In this document: piece after piece, positions 1 to 6,818 of the stretch
Layout: every line of letters begins with the position of its first letter
How positions within the stretch are numbered: position 1 is the stretch's first letter
Assembly: GCF_938010505.1 (NCBI RefSeq)
Contig: NZ_CALLVP010000071.1
Location: 1-23,096 of the forward strand
Source of the DNA: an uncultured Veillonella sp.
GTDB lineage: Bacteria > Bacillota > Negativicutes > Veillonellales > Veillonellaceae
Length of the DNA stretch: 23,096 nt
Reading direction: 5' to 3'
The notes under the pieces: generated by a model
Told to the model about the DNA's origin: nothing
The model's database searches: none
The model's input: only the letters and a program-made list of their open reading frames with translations
Translations under genes and position numbers: made by a program

Positions 1-344
1 TGGTTCGTGACTATGAAAGCTATAAAAAACTGTTCTGCGAATGTGGCGTTGAATGCTACATCATGAACACAGGCTTCTTCTTGGAAAATAAAATTCCTAA
101 AGAAGTTACTCTTGATTTGTTAGAGCGTTTGGTAGAAGGCACATTGGACTTTAAACCATTCTATAAATACGAAAATCTTTCTTATGTAGAGGTTCCTGGT
201 TTTGAACCTCCATTCCAAGTGCGTGAATACCATCACCAATTACACCAAGCTTTCGAATTCCGTTATGACTATGTAGAAAAACTCATCGGTCATAAAAATG
301 AATTGCCTCAAGAAGTATTGGATGTACTTAAAACGTTAATGTAA
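1..344 (+). CDS. pckA: Phosphoenolpyruvate carboxykinase (ATP), C-terminal fragment
   Basis: The gene enters from the left edge. The first complete codon is at position 3, and the frame runs 113 residues to TAA at 342-344. The fragment contains YIMNTGFF followed by NKIPKEVT and LLERLVEGTL. From memory these line up with the C-terminal end of E. coli PckA (YLVNTGW, KRISIKDT, IIDAILNGSL), including the final helical segment of the ATP-type enzyme. That enzyme interconverts oxaloacetate plus ATP with PEP, CO2 and ADP in the cytoplasm. The catalytic core and nucleotide-binding loop lie outside the window, so the assignment rests on the tail only. A strong terminator follows 57 bases after the stop, so this is the last gene of its transcript. 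Confidence 0.6.
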   Translation, partial: VRDYESYKKLFCECGVECYIMNTGFFLENKIPKEVTLDLLERLVEGTLDFKPFYKYENLSYVEVPGFEPPFQVREYHHQLHQAFEFRYDYVEKLIGHKNELPQEVLDVLKTLM

Positions 345-400
345 TATTGAGATTTAACTAGACTTTCAATGTCATATTGGATTTAACTAACTTCTCAAAT

Positions 401-430
401 AAAAAGGCCCTCCTATAGGAGGGCTTTTTT
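401..430 (+). terminator. Intrinsic terminator after the pckA fragment
   Basis: The stem GCCCTCC (407-413) pairs with GGAGGGC (418-424) around a TATA loop. It is preceded by an A-run and followed by six T. The A-run on the left also makes it usable from the other strand. Confidence 0.9.
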
Positions 431-460
431 ATGTACATTAATACTATGTACAATAATACT
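431..460 (+). repeat. Tandem 15-bp duplication
   Basis: ATGTACATTAATACT (431-445) is followed directly by ATGTACAATAATACT (446-460), differing at one base. It sits between the terminator and the LysR gene. It could be a pair of binding sites or a slippage duplication. Confidence 0.6.
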
Positions 461-576
461 ATTTACTGGGATATGTGATCTTACTTGAAATCAATATTTT
501 ACTCATATATATTTAATTAGTAATTTAGTAATATATAGTTATAAGAAAAATAATGTTTTATTATAAGGAACTCTAT

Positions 577-1482
577 ATGGATATAAAAGACATTAAATAT
601 ATTAGCACCATCGTAGAGATGGCATCGTTTTCAAAGGCGTCTAAAAAATTATATATTTCTCAGCCTGCGTTGAGTCAAAGTATTCGTCGTATTGAGGCTG
701 AATTAGGTGTTCCTATGTTTGCTCGCGATCGGACTAAGGTGGTGCCTACAGCAGCAGCGCTACAAATTGCAAAAGAGGGGATGCCCTTAGTTCAAAAGGT
801 GGAGGCACTAACGCAGTCTATCATAAATCAAGGAACGGATGTGGCTTATCATGTACGGATTGGCCTATCTCAATTCTATGGACATCATATGCTAGGAAAA
901 ACCTTGAAGAGCTTTCAACAAATTGAACCTTCTTGGGAATTTCATGTTGTAGAAGGGGAATCTCACTTCTTGGAACAGCAAATTTGTGATGGATTAGTGG
1001 ATGTAGGGTTATTTCCAACGCCTATTTACTCACAAGCTCTTGAAAGTTACCCTGTTTTAGATGAGCAGATTCTATTGGCCATTAGTGTGGAAAACAAGAA
1101 GGCAATAGCTATTGCGGACTCCCTCATGACATCTGATGGAATTCGTGAGATTGCACCTTTTGGAGCATTTCCATTCATTCTACTAAGAGAAGGCCTCAAA
1201 TTGCGGACTTTGGTAAATCGTTTATGCCAAGCAGAGTCCTTTGTGCCAAAAGCCGTCATTGGCTCTGAAACTCTAGATACATGCCGGTCCTTAGTAGAAG
1301 ATGATTATGGTATTACGTTCTTGCCGAGCACGCTCAATAGTAAGGGGGATGACGATAAGGTTAAATTCTATTCTCTTGCATCAAAACTCTGTTTCCGCCA
1401 ATTAGTTCTCGTGGCAAGATCAGATAGAGCTAAGCGTTTCCACTTGTCTGAAGTAGCAAACATTATGCAACAGTTCTTATAA
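577..1482 (+). CDS. LysR-family transcriptional regulator
   Basis: A 301-residue LysR-type regulator, the normal length for the family. An N-terminal winged helix-turn-helix occupies about residues 1-60 (SQPALSQSIRRIEAELG is the typical recognition region). It is followed by a periplasmic-binding-protein-like effector domain from about residue 88 to the end. I place the start at the ATG at 577, because AAGGAA at 565-570 gives 6-base spacing and the protein then begins directly with the HTH. An in-frame ATG at 553 would add eight residues without a good ribosome binding site. It lies 431 bases upstream of cooS on the same strand with a terminator between, so it is a separate transcript. It could control cooS, itself or the upstream region; the effector is unknown. 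Confidence 0.88.
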   Translation: MDIKDIKYISTIVEMASFSKASKKLYISQPALSQSIRRIEAELGVPMFARDRTKVVPTAAALQIAKEGMPLVQKVEALTQSIINQGTDVAYHVRIGLSQFYGHHMLGKTLKSFQQIEPSWEFHVVEGESHFLEQQICDGLVDVGLFPTPIYSQALESYPVLDEQILLAISVENKKAIAIADSLMTSDGIREIAPFGAFPFILLREGLKLRTLVNRLCQAESFVPKAVIGSETLDTCRSLVEDDYGITFLPSTLNSKGDDDKVKFYSLASKLCFRQLVLVARSDRAKRFHLSEVANIMQQFL

Positions 1483-1614
1483 AGAATATGTGCAAAGTTA
1501 TGAACAGTATAATTTGGAATTGGTGGAAAATATTGATAAATCAATTAATAAATAGATAAATTAATAGACGAATCAATATAAAAATCAATATATAATTAGA
1601 TCATTATATAGTTG

Positions 1615-1656
1615 AAGAGATTAATTCCTATAAATATAGGGAATTAATCTCTTTTT
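1615..1656 (+). terminator. Intrinsic terminator after the LysR gene
   Basis: A 12-bp perfect stem, GAGATTAATTCC (1617-1628) with GGAATTAATCTC (1640-1651), is followed by TTTTTG. The 130 bases before it (1483-1614) are very AT-rich, with several degenerate AATCAATATA-like repeats and no convincing gene. Confidence 0.8.
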
Positions 1657-1752
1657 GTTTTGTGAGAGGAAACTGAAGGAATCGAATTAAATAAATATAG
1701 TAAATAACAATATTCTTACATAGAAATGAGTCAAAAAATTCCCAAAAAATAA

Positions 1753-1781
1753 TTGACAAATGTCCTGTCAGAAAATATACT
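1753..1781 (+). promoter_or_regulatory. cooS promoter with overlapping inverted repeat
   Basis: TTGACA (1753-1758) and TATACT (1776-1781) are separated by exactly 17 bases, a near-consensus sigma-70 promoter. TGACA (1754-1758) and TGTCA (1766-1770) form a 5-7-5 inverted repeat over the -35 element and spacer, a possible repressor site. The expected transcript has a leader of about 125 bases containing a small palindrome, GGATTTAAAATCC (1812-1824). I recognise no known riboswitch in it. Confidence 0.7.
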
Positions 1782-1913
1782 TATAGTAGTTTAAAACATA
1801 TTCAGAAGATAGGATTTAAAATCCGCAATAAAGGTGGATTTAACTTAAATAAGAGTAGAATATGTTTTCTTATTATTGTCGGTTGGCCTATGTAGGTCCC
1901 TAGGAGGTTTACT

Positions 1914-4175
1914 ATGAGTAAAGAAGTGGAAAATAAAAAGACTCATGAGCATAATTGTCAAGGTGGCAAGCAGCATGAACAGAATACTGAACATGCTCAT
2001 AAGCATGAAAGTACTAAACATGAAGGCCACAAGCATCAGCATGGTCACCATTGCCATTGCGGTGGACATCAGCATGATTACGGTCATCATCACCACGACC
2101 ATGACCATCATTACGATCACGACCATGGCCATGATCATCATAACGGACACGATCATGAACATAGTCATACAAAGGCTATGCCAACGGATAAATGGGTGCC
2201 GCACACGCATGAGCCAGGGGTGCCTCATGAACATGGCGTAAACGACTATATGAAAGCCGTTGCGGAGTATCGTAAAACATGGCCTACAAAACAAGATGTT
2301 ATCGAACAAACACCAGATCCTGCGGTACGCGAAATGATTCTTCGTATGGAGCAAATTGGTTGTGATACAGTATTTGATCGTTTTGACAAACAACAACCTC
2401 AATGTACATTTGGTATTGCCGGTGTATGTTGCCGTATCTGTTTCATGGGTCCATGTAAAATCACACCTAAGAGCCCTCGCGGTGTCTGTGGTGCCGATGC
2501 AGACCTTATCGTTGCTCGTAACATGACACGTGCTGCTGCAGGTGGTTTAACACAACATGGTGCACATGCTCGTGAAATTTTGATCTCCTTAAAAGCTGCT
2601 GCTACCGGTGAATTAGATATTCCAATTATGGGCGAAGAAAAAATTCGTACCGTATGTAAAGCTTTCAACATCCCTGAAGAGGGCCGTTCTTTAAAAGAAG
2701 TGGCGAACGATTTAGCAGATGTTCTTTTAGAAGATTTGAGCCGTGCATTGCCTGGTGAATATAAAACAATTACAGCCTTAGCACCTGCGGAACGCCGCGA
2801 AGTTTGGAAAAATTTGGATATCTTGCCTATTTCCGCTTACAATGAAGCCTTTGATGCATACCATCGTACATGCGTAGGTACTGATGGCGATTGGGAAAGC
2901 AATATGAAACAATTCTTGCGTTGTGGTCTTGCTTTCACATTCACTGGCGTAGTAGCGGCAGACATCGCTACAGATGCATTATTTGGCCTTGGCGGTCGTC
3001 GTACATCTAAAGTTAACATTGGAGCCTTGAAAAAAGGGTATGTTAACATCGCTGTTCACGGTCACTTGCCAACTTTGGTATCTCAAATCTGTACAATTGG
3101 TGCTTCTGAAGAGTATTTAGAAAAAGCGAAAGCTATCGGTGCTAAAGGCATTCAATTCTACGGCATTTGCTGCTCCGGTTTATCTAGCATGTACCGTTAT
3201 GAAAATGTTATCCCATTGTGTAATGCTATTGGTGCAGAACTTGTACTTGGTACTGGCGCACTCGATTGCTGGGTAGCAGACGTTCAAGACGTATATCCTG
3301 CTATTATGGATGTAGCGCGTTGTTTCAATACAAAAGTTATCACTACATCTGATGCAGCTCGTTTGCCGGGTGCAGAGCATATCGGTTACGATCACCACCA
3401 CAGCAATTTGGCAGAAACTAAGGAATTGGCTCGTAAAATCTTGGATCGTGCCCTTGAAGCTCATGAATTGCGTAAAGGCATGCCTGTATTTATTCCGCCA
3501 TACGAAATCACTGCAGAAGTTGGCTTCTCTCCAGAATCTACTGTTAAACATTATGGTTCCTTCAAACCATTGGCAGAGGCGTTAAAATCTGGTAAAGTTC
3601 GCGGTATCGTTAACGTAGTAGGCTGTTCTAACCCACGTGTTATCTACGAAAAAGCAACTGTAGATATCGTTGATACACTCATTAAAAACGGCTGTATCAT
3701 CTTAACAAATGGTTGTGCGTCCTTCCCATTGATGAAGCTTGGCTACTGTAATACAGATGCTATTAAGAAATGTAGCCCTGCGTTGCAAGAGTTCTTAGGC
3801 GATGATCAACCACCAGTATGGCATGTAGGTGAGTGTGTAGATAACGCTCGTTCCTCCGGTATTTTCGGTGGTATTGCAGGTGAATTAGGGCTTAACTTGC
3901 CTCAAATGCCGTTTGCTATGTCTAGCCCTGAATGGTCCAATGAAAAAGGTATTGATGCATCCCTTGGCTTCCGTTTAATGGGTATCAATACATACCACTG
4001 CGTTGAGCCGCCTACACAAGGCTCTGATGCCGTTACAAAATGGCTTAAAGAAGACACTAAACACACATTAGGCTCTGTTATGTACGTAAATACAGATCCT
4101 GCTAAAGTAGCTGAAAAAATCTTGGCAGATATCGATGCTAAACGTGCTGCTTTAGGTTGGACTGAAGTAAAATAG
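1914..4175 (+). CDS. cooS: Ni-dependent CO dehydrogenase catalytic subunit (CooS) with His-rich N-terminal extension
   Basis: A 753-residue cytoplasmic CooS-type protein; family members usually have about 620-640 residues. The first ~110 residues are extra: 35 histidines between residues 11 and 107, densest at 41-85, probably binding nickel. The core follows. C164 and C172 match the D-cluster cysteines, and C173, C176, C181 and C192 the B-cluster. Candidate C-cluster ligands are H384, C420, C571, C601 and C641; the catalytic lysine equivalent is K678. The position matching C. hydrogenoformans CODH-II Cys333 is Asp459 (DVQD instead of xxQC), with a cysteine seven residues earlier (C452). The start is set by AGGAGG at 1902-1907, 6 bases from ATG. 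No cooC, cooF, hydrogenase or acetyl-CoA synthase gene is adjacent, so it appears monocistronic. The family reaction is CO + H2O to CO2 with two electrons, but the ligand change leaves the true activity open. Confidence 0.92.
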   Translation: MSKEVENKKTHEHNCQGGKQHEQNTEHAHKHESTKHEGHKHQHGHHCHCGGHQHDYGHHHHDHDHHYDHDHGHDHHNGHDHEHSHTKAMPTDKWVPHTHEPGVPHEHGVNDYMKAVAEYRKTWPTKQDVIEQTPDPAVREMILRMEQIGCDTVFDRFDKQQPQCTFGIAGVCCRICFMGPCKITPKSPRGVCGADADLIVARNMTRAAAGGLTQHGAHAREILISLKAAATGELDIPIMGEEKIRTVCKAFNIPEEGRSLKEVANDLADVLLEDLSRALPGEYKTITALAPAERREVWKNLDILPISAYNEAFDAYHRTCVGTDGDWESNMKQFLRCGLAFTFTGVVAADIATDALFGLGGRRTSKVNIGALKKGYVNIAVHGHLPTLVSQICTIGASEEYLEKAKAIGAKGIQFYGICCSGLSSMYRYENVIPLCNAIGAELVLGTGALDCWVADVQDVYPAIMDVARCFNTKVITTSDAARLPGAEHIGYDHHHSNLAETKELARKILDRALEAHELRKGMPVFIPPYEITAEVGFSPESTVKHYGSFKPLAEALKSGKVRGIVNVVGCSNPRVIYEKATVDIVDTLIKNGCIILTNGCASFPLMKLGYCNTDAIKKCSPALQEFLGDDQPPVWHVGECVDNARSSGIFGGIAGELGLNLPQMPFAMSSPEWSNEKGIDASLGFRLMGINTYHCVEPPTQGSDAVTKWLKEDTKHTLGSVMYVNTDPAKVAEKILADIDAKRAALGWTEVK

Positions 4176-4215
4176 TTTATCTTTTTGATAAATTATAATT
4201 TGTAGTTACGTATAA

Positions 4216-4275
4216 AAACACCCTCTATAGATCTTGTAGTTATTATGACTATTAGACTTTAGAGGGTGTTTCTTA
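4216..4275 (+). terminator. Hairpin terminator after cooS
   Basis: A perfect 12-bp stem, AAACACCCTCTA (4216-4227) with TAGAGGGTGTTT (4260-4271), encloses a 32-base loop. The right arm ends in T residues (GTTTCTTATTG). The A-rich left flank means it could also stop the minus-strand gene ending at 4347. Confidence 0.7.
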
Positions 4276-4346
4276 TTGTTTGTATATAGATTTTGGGGTA
4301 GTGTTGTATTAGCTGTAACCTAGTGTGCTAATTGTTTTAGGGGCTA

Positions 4347-5132
4347 TTAAAGTGCGATGGTTTCTCCATCTTCAGGAACTGCTACATGGCTTTCGATATG
4401 AGTGCCTTTGATAAATTTGTGCACATCCTTACGGCTTATTGCTGTATGATTAACTGTATCCATGTGAACAGCGATGATTTTAGCCTCTGGTTTGCGTACC
4501 ACCATGCGGCCAATATCTTTTGTACCCATAATAATACTATCTTCAAAGCCTAAAATTTGAGCATATCCTGTATTCATAATAATAACGTTAGGGTCAAAAC
4601 GAAGTAGTGCCTTTTCTACATCGCTTGTCCACACCGTATCGCCTACAAGGTAAACTGTTGGTTCGTCCTGTGCTTCAAAAATAACTCCCATCGCATCGCC
4701 TGCTAATGGTGCGAGAATTGGATTTGCATACATTTCTACAGTGCCGTGAGAGCCACCTGTTTTTCTCAATGTGATACCATTAAACTCTAGACTTTCAAAA
4801 ATGATGCGTACATCATTAAAGCCTTGTGACGTAATAAGTTCTTTGTCCGCTGTATTTTGTACAAAAATAGGAAGTGATTTTGGAATAGAATTAATTGCCG
4901 TATCATCCCAATGATCGAGATGTGTATGTGTAACTACTACTGCAGTTATATCGCTTAATAGATCATCTATTGATACAGGTAAATCAACCATAGGCATTCT
5001 CTGTTGATAGTTAAATGTTCCTTCAAAGCCAGGATAAGTATCTTTTGGTGCTAAAAATGGATCAATAAGAAATGTTGTGTTTTTTATTGTTAATTTTCCC
5101 GTTGCATTTCGAATGTGAGTATATTGTGTCAT
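4347..5132 (-). CDS. MBL-fold (metallo-beta-lactamase superfamily) metal-dependent hydrolase
   Basis: A 261-residue soluble protein without a signal peptide. The family metal-binding motif is complete: H69-x-H71-x-D73-H74 (THTHLDHWD), then H129 (GGSHGT), D165 (LVGDTVW) and H223 (AVHMDT). This predicts a dinuclear zinc, manganese or iron site. The N-terminal TFLIDPFLAPKD resembles the UlaG/Lactamase_B_2 branch, but the substrate cannot be read from the sequence. AAGGAGA sits just upstream of the ATG on the minus strand. The gene is divergent from a TetR regulator across 161 bases, the usual arrangement for a repressor controlling its neighbour, so a detoxification or small-molecule hydrolase role is plausible. 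Confidence 0.85.
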   Translation of the reverse strand: MTQYTHIRNATGKLTIKNTTFLIDPFLAPKDTYPGFEGTFNYQQRMPMVDLPVSIDDLLSDITAVVVTHTHLDHWDDTAINSIPKSLPIFVQNTADKELITSQGFNDVRIIFESLEFNGITLRKTGGSHGTVEMYANPILAPLAGDAMGVIFEAQDEPTVYLVGDTVWTSDVEKALLRFDPNVIIMNTGYAQILGFEDSIIMGTKDIGRMVVRKPEAKIIAVHMDTVNHTAISRKDVHKFIKGTHIESHVAVPEDGETIAL

Positions 5133-5172
5133 AGTTATCTCCTTAATTGAAGTATTGTTGATTTAGTTGAAT

Positions 5173-5191
5173 AGATTACTATTTGTAATCT
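5173..5191. promoter_or_regulatory. Candidate TetR operator
   Basis: A perfect inverted repeat, AGATTAC-TATTT-GTAATCT (7-5-7), lies between the divergent hydrolase and TetR genes. On the minus strand it falls just downstream of a possible TACACT -10 box (5200-5205, plus-strand AGTGTA), so binding there would block the hydrolase promoter. This is inferred from symmetry and position. Confidence 0.5.
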
Positions 5192-5293
5192 CTAGAATTA
5201 GTGTACCTTATTTTGTTATACTAGTCTCAACAATAATTAACACTCTGTTTATTAATATACACATTGTATAAAAGTGTCTATGTTGGAGGTTTT

Positions 5294-5893
5294 ATGATAA
5301 CTCGAAAAGAAATGACACGTAGGTTGTTAAAAGAAGGGTTGCTTAGCTGTCTAGAGAACCATTCTTTTGAGTCTGTAACAGTAACATTGTTGTGTAAAAC
5401 GTCAGGTATAACTCGTTCTACTTTTTATTTACACTATAGTAATATTATGGAAATTGTTGATGATTTAGTGGATGATGCAATTGCTTATTCAAACCCAGGA
5501 ATGGTAGATAATAATAATTTACAAACTATAGCTAAAACCTTATCAGCTGCTTCTGATTCTGTGTCATTGAGAGAAGCATACGATTCTATTTTTGATAGAC
5601 TACCGTTATGTCAGCGTATTATACGACATAAAAAGTATTTACCTTTATTTTTAGATGAACAAATTTCAGAATATGTATTACAACGCATTATACGGTGCGA
5701 AAAAGATCGGCAAGGACTGGTTATGGCAGAAGCACTTGGGATTTCATTTGATGTGGGTGTATCCGTTTTTGTATTTTTAGTACACGGACTATATGCTATT
5801 AATAAAGAATACAAGTGGTCTCAGAGCGATGAGTGGTTAGAAGCTCAGAAAATTATTTTTGAACTCGTTTATCGTGGTTTACAAAGTAAATAG
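5294..5893 (+). CDS. TetR-family transcriptional regulator
   Basis: A 199-residue protein of normal TetR length. The N-terminal helix-turn-helix spans about residues 24-48 and ends in the characteristic TRSTFYLHY segment (residues 40-48). The remainder is a helical ligand-binding and dimerisation domain. I chose the ATG at 5294, because GGAGG at 5285-5289 is well spaced for it. The in-frame ATG at 5264 would add ten residues that are not part of the domain and would place the ribosome binding site inside the gene. It probably represses the divergent MBL-fold hydrolase and itself through the inverted repeat at 5173-5191. The inducer is unknown. Confidence 0.85.
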   Translation: MITRKEMTRRLLKEGLLSCLENHSFESVTVTLLCKTSGITRSTFYLHYSNIMEIVDDLVDDAIAYSNPGMVDNNNLQTIAKTLSAASDSVSLREAYDSIFDRLPLCQRIIRHKKYLPLFLDEQISEYVLQRIIRCEKDRQGLVMAEALGISFDVGVSVFVFLVHGLYAINKEYKWSQSDEWLEAQKIIFELVYRGLQSK

Positions 5894-5942
5894 TATTCAT
5901 ACTCGCTTATGTTTTAGTATTCTATGAAGTTTTTATACAACG

Positions 5943-5972
5943 AAAAAAGGACTCCATTTGGAGTCCTTTTTT
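5943..5972 (+). terminator. Intrinsic terminator after the TetR gene
   Basis: AAAAAAGGACTCC (5943-5955) pairs with GGAGTCCTTTTTT (5960-5972) around an ATTT loop. It is symmetrical enough to act in both directions. Confidence 0.92.
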
Positions 5973-6216
5973 CATGTAAGGGGAGTGTTAGTATTAATAT
6001 CAAATGAATCATGTATTTAAACAAGTAGTAGGTTTGGGGTTAGTATTACTTGTCGGGAGATAAATACACGTATGGCAACCAGGGAATTGTTACCTTTATC
6101 TATCATTTGACGTTATCATTATAGGAATGGTAAATGAGTTAAAAATGAAGAAACATAATAAATTTCTTTAAATTTCTTATATTTGTAAAAAACATGGTAA
6201 TTAATTTTAATTATTG
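5973..6216. other. Intergenic stretch without a convincing gene
   Basis: AT-rich spacer between the TetR terminator and the promoter of the next gene. A 19-codon frame beginning at 6004 encodes a hydrophobic peptide resembling a signal-peptide core, but it has no properly spaced ribosome binding site and stops at once. The same frame continues after that stop for about 35 codons, so a decayed small gene is possible but unsupported. Confidence 0.4.
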
Positions 6217-6246
6217 TTGATAAATATGGGACAATTTTGGTATTAT
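6217..6246 (+). promoter_or_regulatory. Promoter of the adhesin-E-like gene
   Basis: TTGATA (6217-6222), an 18-base spacer, then TATTAT (6241-6246) preceded by TGG, which makes an extended -10. The predicted start is near 6253, just before the inverted repeat at 6260-6309. Confidence 0.55.
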
Positions 6247-6259
6247 ATAAAGGAGAAGG

Positions 6260-6309
6260 TGTATATTTTATAAAGGTTTATCCACATTAAGCTTTTATAA
6301 AATATACAG
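6260..6309 (+). repeat. Imperfect inverted repeat in the 5' leader
   Basis: TGTATATTTT (6260-6269) pairs with AAAATATACA (6300-6309). The pairing continues with bulges through ATAAAG and CTTTTAT towards the loop. If transcription starts near 6253, this is a hairpin at the very 5' end of the mRNA, ending 14 bases before the AGAGGGG ribosome binding site (6323-6329). It may stabilise the message or be an operator. Confidence 0.5.
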
Positions 6310-6335
6310 CTCGATAGCATGAGAGGGGCAGTCAT

Positions 6336-6698
6336 ATGAGTAAAATATTCACCATATTAACACTTTTGTGGCTACTCAGTATAGGGGGGACTACTAACGC
6401 AACGGACTGGTACTATGTTGGACCAGATGCATCAGGAAACCAATTATTTATTGACAATGACAGTGTACAGAAGAGTGATTACGATGCGCTTTTGTGGTTG
6501 CGAGTTAATGAACTGGGTGGCGACGAATTGCGATATAAAGTTTATATCAGTAGATATAATCGAACCATGGAAATATTGAAGGTAGATGCGTACATGTCAG
6601 ACGGGACGCCGTATGAGAATGTAGAATTTAATGAGAATCCTGAGCCTATTGCAGGGAACACAAATGGTCAAGCTATTTATATTTTATTATGGAAATAA
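6336..6698 (+). CDS. Small secreted protein, surface-adhesin E-like domain
   Basis: A 120-residue protein with a clear signal peptide: a lysine at residue 3, a hydrophobic core through about residue 17, and a likely cleavage after A22 (TNA before TDW). There is no lipobox cysteine, so the mature ~98 residues are probably free in the periplasm or exported further. The mature part starts WYYVGPDASGNQLFIDNDSV and has later W-L-R-V and Y-K-V-Y-I-S strands. From memory this pattern matches the Adhesin_E-like family, small beta-rich envelope proteins first described in Haemophilus. A true adhesin role is not shown. It has its own promoter and terminator, so it is monocistronic. Confidence 0.65.
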   Translation: MSKIFTILTLLWLLSIGGTTNATDWYYVGPDASGNQLFIDNDSVQKSDYDALLWLRVNELGGDELRYKVYISRYNRTMEILKVDAYMSDGTPYENVEFNENPEPIAGNTNGQAIYILLWK

Positions 6699-6737
6699 AA
6701 GAACCATCTAGTACAGCAAACTAGATGGTTCTTTTTA
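6697..6737. terminator. Bidirectional terminator between convergent genes
   Basis: AAAAGAACCATCTAG (6697-6711) pairs perfectly with CTAGATGGTTCTTTT (6721-6735) around a 9-base loop, with T-runs on both strands. It overlaps the stop codon of the adhesin-like gene and also serves bioB, which converges from the right. Confidence 0.92.
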
Positions 6738-6818
6738 TGTGTAAAATATTTATAAAGCATTAGGGAATATTTTATATACTATATCCTCTAGATGTAGAGA
6801 ATGGTATATATGAGGTTT

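Noticed and set aside
1812..1913. NiCo or other metal riboswitch in the cooS leader
   Set aside because: No conserved riboswitch core could be recognised, only short palindromes.
1945..2241. Plus-strand 98-codon frame inside the His-rich region of cooS
   Set aside because: It is a shifted reading of the same repeats, with low-complexity Ile/Met/Thr composition and no ribosome binding site.
1845..2402. Long minus-strand frame opposite the start of cooS, very rich in Met and Val
   Set aside because: It is the antisense of the histidine codons (CAT/CAC give ATG/GTG in reverse). The plus-strand frame has the ribosome binding site and the CooS domain.
6004..6063. 19-codon hydrophobic peptide (MNHVFKQVVGLG...)
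   Set aside because: No well-spaced ribosome binding site and no continuation; it could be the remnant of a signal-peptide gene, but nothing supports expression.
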